Origin: Nitrosospira briensis C-128
GTDB taxonomy: Bacteria > Pseudomonadota > Gammaproteobacteria > Burkholderiales > Nitrosomonadaceae
DNA length: 64,000 nucleotides
Direction: 5' to 3'
NCBI RefSeq assembly: GCF_000619905.2
Contig: NZ_CP012371.1
Span: forward strand, 3,146,114 to 3,210,113
Shown: piece after piece, positions 59,160-64,000 of the stretch
How positions within the stretch are numbered: the stretch's first letter is position 1
Layout: every line of letters starts with the position of its first letter
Notes under the pieces: generated by a model
What the model saw: the letters and a program-made list of their open reading frames with translations, nothing else
What the model was told of the DNA's origin: nothing
The model's database searches: none
Position numbers and translations under genes: made by a program

Positions 59160-60434
59160 TCAAGTGCTGCTGTCGGGCGCTACTTCCGGTTTACGCCGGC
59201 GACGGGTGGGGACAGCAGGTTTGCGGGGTGTCCGGGCCGCTGCTTCTTTAGGCGTGGCTTGAGCCGCTGGTTCGGTAGGTGCTTGTGGTGCCGGCGCCGC
59301 ATCGGGCACAGGCACATCGGCTGTATCGGGCTTGGCTGAGGAAGCAGTCGAATCGGGCGCTGCCAGGGAAGCAGCCAAATCAGGCCCATCAGGCGCATCG
59401 GCTGCTTCGGGCAAAGGGGGCTTGCCGGTCGTCTTCGGCGCTCTGGTCTTTGCCTTTTTTTCCGCCGGTTTGCGCTCCCCACGTTTCTTGTGTGCCGCCT
59501 CCTGTTTGCCGCGAGCCTCCACGGTCTCCGACGGCTTGGTTTCGGCTTTTGCTTCCACCTCTGCTACCGGTACGTCTGGCGCCTGCTCCGTTACCGCCAC
59601 GCCGGGGGCCGTTCCCCCGCTGCTGCGATAAACGTAGGTGCCGGATTTCTCGTCACGGCCTAATTCAAGCAAACCGCGTAGCTGCGCCTCGTCAAGTAAA
59701 TTGCCAAAGGCGCGGAAGCCAAAGTAGGTCTCATTGAAATCGGGCTTGCGTCGCTTGATTGCCTGTTTTAGCGCGGATGCCCAGATCTTGCCGCTGTCTC
59801 CGCGCTCGGATACCAAGGCATCGAAGGTTTCCACCGCTATTCCTATCGCCCGGCTCTTGCGTGCTTCCAGTTCTTCCTTGCGGTGCTTTTCCTCATCGGG
59901 CGAACGCCTGGCCTCGGGCTGCACTTCCTCTGTGTCGCGTTTGGCCGCTCGCTGGCTCTCGCGTACCAGATCGTCATAAAAAATGAATTCGTCGCAATTG
60001 GCGATCAGCAGGTCAGAGGTCGATTGCTTGACGCCGACGCCTATTACCTGCTTGGCATTCTCGCGCAGCTTGGAGACCAGTGGCGAGAAATCGGAATCCC
60101 CGCTGATGATGACAAAGGTATTGACGTGCGATTTGGTGTAGCAAAGGTCCAGTGCGTCCACCACCAGGCGGATGTCGGCCGAGTTCTTGCCTGACTGGCG
60201 TATATGCGGGATTTCGATCAGCTCGAAATTGGCTTCATGCATCGTGGACTTGAAGCTCTTGTAACGATCCCAGTCGCAGTAAGCCTTCTTGATGACAATG
60301 CTGCCTTTGAGCAAGAGACGCTCGAGTATCGGCTTGATGTCGAACTTATCGTATTTTGCGTCGCGCACGCCAAGTGCAACGTTTTCGAAGTCGCAGAATA
60401 CCGCCATGCTGACATTTTCGTGAGGTGAAGCCAT
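59160..60434 (-). CDS. NYN-domain ribonuclease-like protein with OST-HTH domain
   Basis: About 424 residues from the ATG at 60434. The NYN/LabA domain (AVFCDFENVALGVRDAKYDK, SADIRLVVDALDLCYTK, VIISGDSDFSPLVSKLRE) has the acidic residues of the PIN-like nuclease site. A winged OST-HTH/LOTUS-type domain follows (GKIWASALKQAIKRRKPDFN, YFGFRAFGNLLDEAQLRGLL). The last 150 residues are a disordered Ala/Pro/Lys tail ending in an Arg-rich patch. It probably acts on RNA. Confidence 0.88.
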   Translation of the reverse strand: MASPHENVSMAVFCDFENVALGVRDAKYDKFDIKPILERLLLKGSIVIKKAYCDWDRYKSFKSTMHEANFELIEIPHIRQSGKNSADIRLVVDALDLCYTKSHVNTFVIISGDSDFSPLVSKLRENAKQVIGVGVKQSTSDLLIANCDEFIFYDDLVRESQRAAKRDTEEVQPEARRSPDEEKHRKEELEARKSRAIGIAVETFDALVSERGDSGKIWASALKQAIKRRKPDFNETYFGFRAFGNLLDEAQLRGLLELGRDEKSGTYVYRSSGGTAPGVAVTEQAPDVPVAEVEAKAETKPSETVEARGKQEAAHKKRGERKPAEKKAKTRAPKTTGKPPLPEAADAPDGPDLAASLAAPDSTASSAKPDTADVPVPDAAPAPQAPTEPAAQATPKEAAARTPRKPAVPTRRRRKPEVAPDSST

Positions 60435-60938
60435 AATTATTGTTTTCCAGTGATGGGTAGGGCTTATTGTCACACGGAACAGAAGGTATTCATGCCGGAT
60501 TTACAACGGCGGGTAGCACAAACATAACCCGAATCATCTGGAAACGAATCGCGAAAATAAACGAATTCTATTTCCGGCCGAAAAAACGGAATCAAGGCAT
60601 CTACACGCATTCCATGAAATCCAATGCCGGTTGGACTCTCCCTGATGGTTTTCTAAAACTTCATCCGATAAGCCATATATCTAATATTTTAGTTCATCTT
60701 CTTTTGTAGTTCAGAGTAAACGTAAAAAAATAAATAATGCGAGCACTACCTTGCACGTTCGAGGTTAAACTCAGCCGTTTCCAGCGTTATTGCGATGATT
60801 GTCACGTTTTCCTCGTCACGCACATGAATATTCCGGTGAGGCAGTCGCGCAACTGCCACCTATCGTTGCGTTGGTCGTGTTGGCGCGTGGATTCCCGGTA
60901 TTTCATATAATTTTGTATTTTATACGGAGCTAGCCTCA
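60435..60938. other. AT-rich intergenic stretch before the acyl-CoA synthetase
   Basis: About 500 bp between divergent genes. An ORF at 60467-60709 lacks a start signal and any family. The AT-rich middle (60660-60740) is a likely promoter region. No repeat or RNA was recognised. Confidence 0.5.
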
Positions 60939-62528
60939 ATGATTGCCCACGCAGCAACGACACTCAGCATGATTTCCATTATCGAAGATCACGCGCGTAA
61001 ACGTCCCGATCGCACAGCAGTTATTTACAACGACCGGCGTTTTTCTTACGGCCAACTCAACGCCATGGCTAATATGATCGCCAATGGGTTGGTGAACCTC
61101 GGCATTAAACCGGGCGACCATGTTGCCTTGTCGTGCCCGAACCTGCCGTATTTCCCGATGGCCTACTACGGGATAATCAAGGCGGGCGCGGTAGTGGTAA
61201 CCCTTAATGTATTGCTCAAGCCGCGTGAGATCGCCTACCACCTGCAAGATAGCGAAGCCAAGGCGTTTTTCTGCTTTGAGGGAACAGCCGAGTTGCCGAT
61301 GGGCCAGATGGGCAAAACGGCATTCGACACAGCGCCGCAATGCGAGCACCTGATTGTCATCACGGCCAATCCAGCATCACCCACCCCTATCGAAGGGGCC
61401 GTGACATTGGGGCAGTTGATGCATGACCAACCCGCAACATTCGCCGCCCATGCGCCGCAGGCCGACGATACCGCCGTCATACTCTATACCTCTGGAACCA
61501 CCGGTCAGCCCAAAGGGGCGGAGTTAAGCCACATGAACCTGCTGATGAATGCGATGGTTGTGCGCGATCTGGTCGCTACGGTAATGAAAACGGGTGCTGA
61601 TGCCGAAAATGTCGTGCTTATTACTTTGCCCCTGTTCCACGCCACTGCCCAGCAAGCGCAGATGAACGCCAATCTGCTGGCCGGCGCCACGCTGACGCTT
61701 ATGCCGCGCTTCGAGGCCGGTTCGGTATTGGAAGTGATGAAACGTGACAAAGTGAATTTCTGGACAGGCGTTCCCACCATGTTTCATGCCTTGTTGCATT
61801 ACGCTGCCGCCAACCATATCGACATCGCGCCGATCGCGGCCCATCTGCGCCTGGCGTCTTCCGGCGGCGCGCCCATGCCGGTGGACGTGATGAAACAGTT
61901 CGAAGGAATGTTCGGCGTCAGGATCATGGAAGGGTATGGTTTATCCGAAACGGCACCTGTCGCTTCCTTCAACCATGTGGACAAGCCCTCCAAACCGGGT
62001 ACGGTCGGCCAGGCACTATGGGGCGTGGATATCATATGCGCCGATGATAATGATCAGCCCGTTCCAACGGGCGAGAGAGGGGAGGTGCTGATCCGGGGCC
62101 ACAACGTCATGAAGGGCTACTACAAGCGCCCCGAGGCTACCGCCGAGGCCATGCGCAATGGCTGGTTTCATACCGGTGACATCGGCATCCTCGATGAAGA
62201 GGGTTATTTATCAATAGTCGACCGAAAAAAAGACATGATCCTGCGCGGCGGCTATAGCGTCTATCCACGCGAACTGGAAGATGTCATGATGACCCATCCA
62301 TCGGTATCGCTGGTGGCGGTGGTCGGTATACCCGACGAGAAACTGGGCGAGGAAATAAAAGCCTTCGTCGTCAGGAAAGCCGGCATGGAAACGACCGAGA
62401 AGGAACTTGTGGCCTGGTGCAAGGAGGAGTTTGCCGCTTACAAGTATCCCAGGCACGTCGAGTTTCGTGATCACCTGCCCACCAGCGCGACCGGCAAAAT
62501 TCTCAAGCGTGAATTGCGGCAGTCATAA
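60939..62528 (+). CDS. Long-chain acyl-CoA synthetase (AMP-forming)
   Basis: 529 residues of the ANL superfamily. Motifs are complete: VILYTSGTTGQPKGAELSH (P-loop), GYGLSETAPV, GWFHTGDIGILDEEGYLSIV and the C-terminal catalytic Lys in TSATGKILKREL. It activates a carboxylate, probably a fatty acid, as its CoA thioester. GGAG upstream marks the start. It stands alone, so the exact substrate is unsure. Confidence 0.9.
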   Translation: MIAHAATTLSMISIIEDHARKRPDRTAVIYNDRRFSYGQLNAMANMIANGLVNLGIKPGDHVALSCPNLPYFPMAYYGIIKAGAVVVTLNVLLKPREIAYHLQDSEAKAFFCFEGTAELPMGQMGKTAFDTAPQCEHLIVITANPASPTPIEGAVTLGQLMHDQPATFAAHAPQADDTAVILYTSGTTGQPKGAELSHMNLLMNAMVVRDLVATVMKTGADAENVVLITLPLFHATAQQAQMNANLLAGATLTLMPRFEAGSVLEVMKRDKVNFWTGVPTMFHALLHYAAANHIDIAPIAAHLRLASSGGAPMPVDVMKQFEGMFGVRIMEGYGLSETAPVASFNHVDKPSKPGTVGQALWGVDIICADDNDQPVPTGERGEVLIRGHNVMKGYYKRPEATAEAMRNGWFHTGDIGILDEEGYLSIVDRKKDMILRGGYSVYPRELEDVMMTHPSVSLVAVVGIPDEKLGEEIKAFVVRKAGMETTEKELVAWCKEEFAAYKYPRHVEFRDHLPTSATGKILKRELRQS

Positions 62529-62637
62529 ACGTATCAGCAGGTTTGGACTGTCTGGTTCTTTCAGGGATTCCAAAAAGGGCCGTAGCGGGAGCGGGACAGT
62601 CAGCGCCGCGCCGGGTATTTTTAATCGAAAACTTGTC

Positions 62638-63010
62638 TACACGATTTTACAGGAAATGATGGCGTCCTCATCATACGAGTAGATCGCGCACAACCGGTGA
62701 TAGCCATCGGCAATGATGACCTTGCCATTGGTCGAGTCTCGTATTAATAGAAGCGGAGCGAGCGCTTGCCCCGACTCTATTTTCTGTTGATCTTTTTCGA
62801 CGTGTGCGTTGCTGACCCAACCAGCGGGAGACCGGATGCCCTGAAAATATCTTTTGCCTTGAACGCCGATGTGGAAGCGCGCTTCAACTTCTTCACATAC
62901 GCATTGATAACGGACTCATCATATAGCAGGCTCAGATATGACATGGCCGCTGTATAGTCGTGTTCTTCCGGTTCGCTCAACCACTTGATTTCAACTTTCT
63001 TCTTTGTCAT
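62638..63010 (-). pseudogene. ParB/sulfiredoxin-like domain protein, frameshifted
   Basis: The start frame (MTKKKVEIKWLSEPEEHDYT to ASGLPLVG) breaks near 62817, apparently because one G is missing from a G run. The next frame restores the family end: NAHVEKDQQKIESGQALAPL, then VIIADGYHRLCAIYSYDEDA and CKIV, with a stop at 62638. The joined product would be about 124 residues. GYHR is the ParB-like nucleotide-binding motif. Function of this small family is unknown. Confidence 0.65.
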
Positions 63011-63297
63011 ATCCGGTTCTCCTGTATGTTTGTTTAAATCCGCGCAAGTGTGACTTTGTTGAACGGGTGAGCGAATAGCGACGTCTGGTTTTCATCAGTT
63101 GTTTGATGATGGGGGTTATGGGTGACGAGATCGGTGACTTCCAGGTGACGAGTGAAACGACATTACCACCTCTAGCAGCCTGTCGGATCGAAGCCACCTA
63201 TTCAGGCGACGCTGCCTCGATGGCGATAGCCGGAAAAGGTTGGGCTTGTGGGTTTGCTTGATGTCGATGTCGATCCATGGATGCATGTGGGTGTCGA

Positions 63298-63870
63298 TCA
63301 CCAGCCTTCGGCTTTTTCGAGCCCGGCTGGAAGATTCCAGTAAGCGCCATGATCCACCCCGACCTTGTTTTCGTCAGGCTTCAGTATTCTTTCCAGCCGG
63401 ATCAAGGCTGATCCCTCCTGCGATAGCAGGTAAACGCGTCCATCGGGCCGAGCGTGATCTCGCTTGCATCTTTGGCGAGATCGCTCAAGCGTGCTGAAAA
63501 CTTCCATGTCTTCAGCGCTATCAGGCGTTGCGGGATGCACGACGATCGGGCTGGCCTGGCTGATCAGCTTTGTCCGGGTCAACCGGCTGAAGTCCCGCGA
63601 ATGCTTCACCTGCCTGAAGAAATGCACTTGGCCATAACCATGGGCGCGTCCTCCTCCGGCCGAACTCGACAAGCATGGGCGGTTCTTTTCCTTGAGGACA
63701 AGGACGTGTCCTTTTTCATGAGTATCATCCCTTCTCCGCGCGAGTTGGGGCGTGCTTTCCAGGCTGAATCGAGGTCGCTGATGCTGGAGGTATCCAGGCT
63801 GAAACTTCCGCGATCCTGCTGCAGGCCGCCGGTCGAGGCAGGAAATTTCGCTGCGGGTTTCGCTCAACAT
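63298..63870 (-). CDS. Hypothetical ORF of uncertain reality
   Basis: 190 codons with a rough composition. The C-terminal half looks protein-like (GRVYLLSQEGSALIRLERIL, KVGVDHGAYWNLPAGLEKAE); the N-terminal half is Arg/Ser-rich and less convincing. A neighbouring frame beyond the stop (VIDTHMHPWIDIDIKQTHKP) could be its displaced continuation. No family was recognised. It may be a decayed gene. Confidence 0.3.
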   Translation of the reverse strand: MLSETRSEISCLDRRPAAGSRKFQPGYLQHQRPRFSLESTPQLARRRDDTHEKGHVLVLKEKNRPCLSSSAGGGRAHGYGQVHFFRQVKHSRDFSRLTRTKLISQASPIVVHPATPDSAEDMEVFSTLERSRQRCKRDHARPDGRVYLLSQEGSALIRLERILKPDENKVGVDHGAYWNLPAGLEKAEGW

Positions 63871-63998
63871 GCAGATTGTATCTTTTCCGTCCGCCGCGAT
63901 GGCTTCCCACTCGACGCATCTTTTTTATCCTTGCCGATGACAGGCGCGGCATCATGCACATCCATGATTGCGTTCGAGATGCCGTTGGTGCGAAAGTT
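63864..63998 (-). CDS. Partial ORF running off the window edge
   Basis: The frame enters from beyond 64000, reads NGISNAIMDVHDAAPVIGKD and ends at 63864, overlapping the start of the ORF at 63870. It is hydrophilic with no recognised family. Only its last 44 codons are visible. Confidence 0.3.
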   Translation of the reverse strand, partial: NFRTNGISNAIMDVHDAAPVIGKDKKDASSGKPSRRTEKIQSAC

Positions 63999-64000
63999 GG

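Overview
The window looks like about 64 kb of chromosome from a Gram-negative betaproteobacterium, most likely an ammonia oxidiser of the Nitrosospira type. That placement is inference from gene content: alaT-hom-thrC, BamC beside DapA, an MlaE/MlaF/MCE lipid transporter, a PEP-CTERM-like exported protein, an alternative N-type ATPase operon and a Tat-exported tyrosinase. No rRNA, tRNA or CRISPR array was recognised. Housekeeping genes are intact and fairly GC-rich. Accessory genes are often frameshifted or AT-richer.

Layout. 1-2.6 kb: a TetR-type regulator and an exported His/Met-rich TPR protein, each preceded by the same palindrome. 2.7-11.1 kb: Mth938-type protein, alaT, hom, thrC, a class I glutamine amidotransferase, a YbdK-type carboxylate-amine ligase and a CPA2 antiporter, with GC-rich dispersed repeats after thrC. 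11.7-13.2 kb: a 34-codon ORF coupled to a phospholipase D-like lipoprotein. 13.2-19.1 kb: a degraded island with two RHS fragments, a membrane protein whose C-terminus follows the archaemetzincin pattern but lacks every zinc ligand, IS21 and IS3 remnants, an AvcD-type dCTP deaminase defence gene and frameshifted hypotheticals. 19.1-20.0 kb: a zinc-ribbon-less S4 paralogue. 20.1-26.0 kb: an iron locus with a promoter overlapping a Fur-like box, an exported PEP-CTERM-like protein, a TonB-dependent receptor, a small protein and an exported tandem chelatase-like protein. 26.0-26.5 kb: a RelE-type toxin with a frameshifted antitoxin.

26.6-37.3 kb: nadC, an FMN-binding glutamate-synthase-like protein, a SnoaL-like protein, clpB behind a heat-shock-type promoter, small membrane proteins, a cold-shock gene with a two-hairpin leader, dapA and bamC. 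37.5-39.7 kb: tyrosinase and a small lipoprotein. 40.2-47.5 kb: the complete N-ATPase operon atpDCQRBEFAG. 47.6-51.4 kb: an amidohydrolase, then three accessory genes. 51.9-55.4 kb: MlaE-STAS, ATPase, MCE and lipoprotein genes of a lipid-transport ABC system, all overlapping by a few bases. 56.4-62.5 kb: glycogen phosphorylase, a NYN/OST-HTH protein and an acyl-CoA synthetase. 62.6-64 kb: a frameshifted ParB-like gene and poorly resolved ORFs.

The most unusual items are the membrane-anchored archaemetzincin pseudoenzyme (13.6-15.0 kb), the Fur-controlled locus pairing a haem-type TonB receptor with an exported chelatase-like protein (20.4-26.0 kb), and the AvcD-type gene sitting beside an IS3 remnant.
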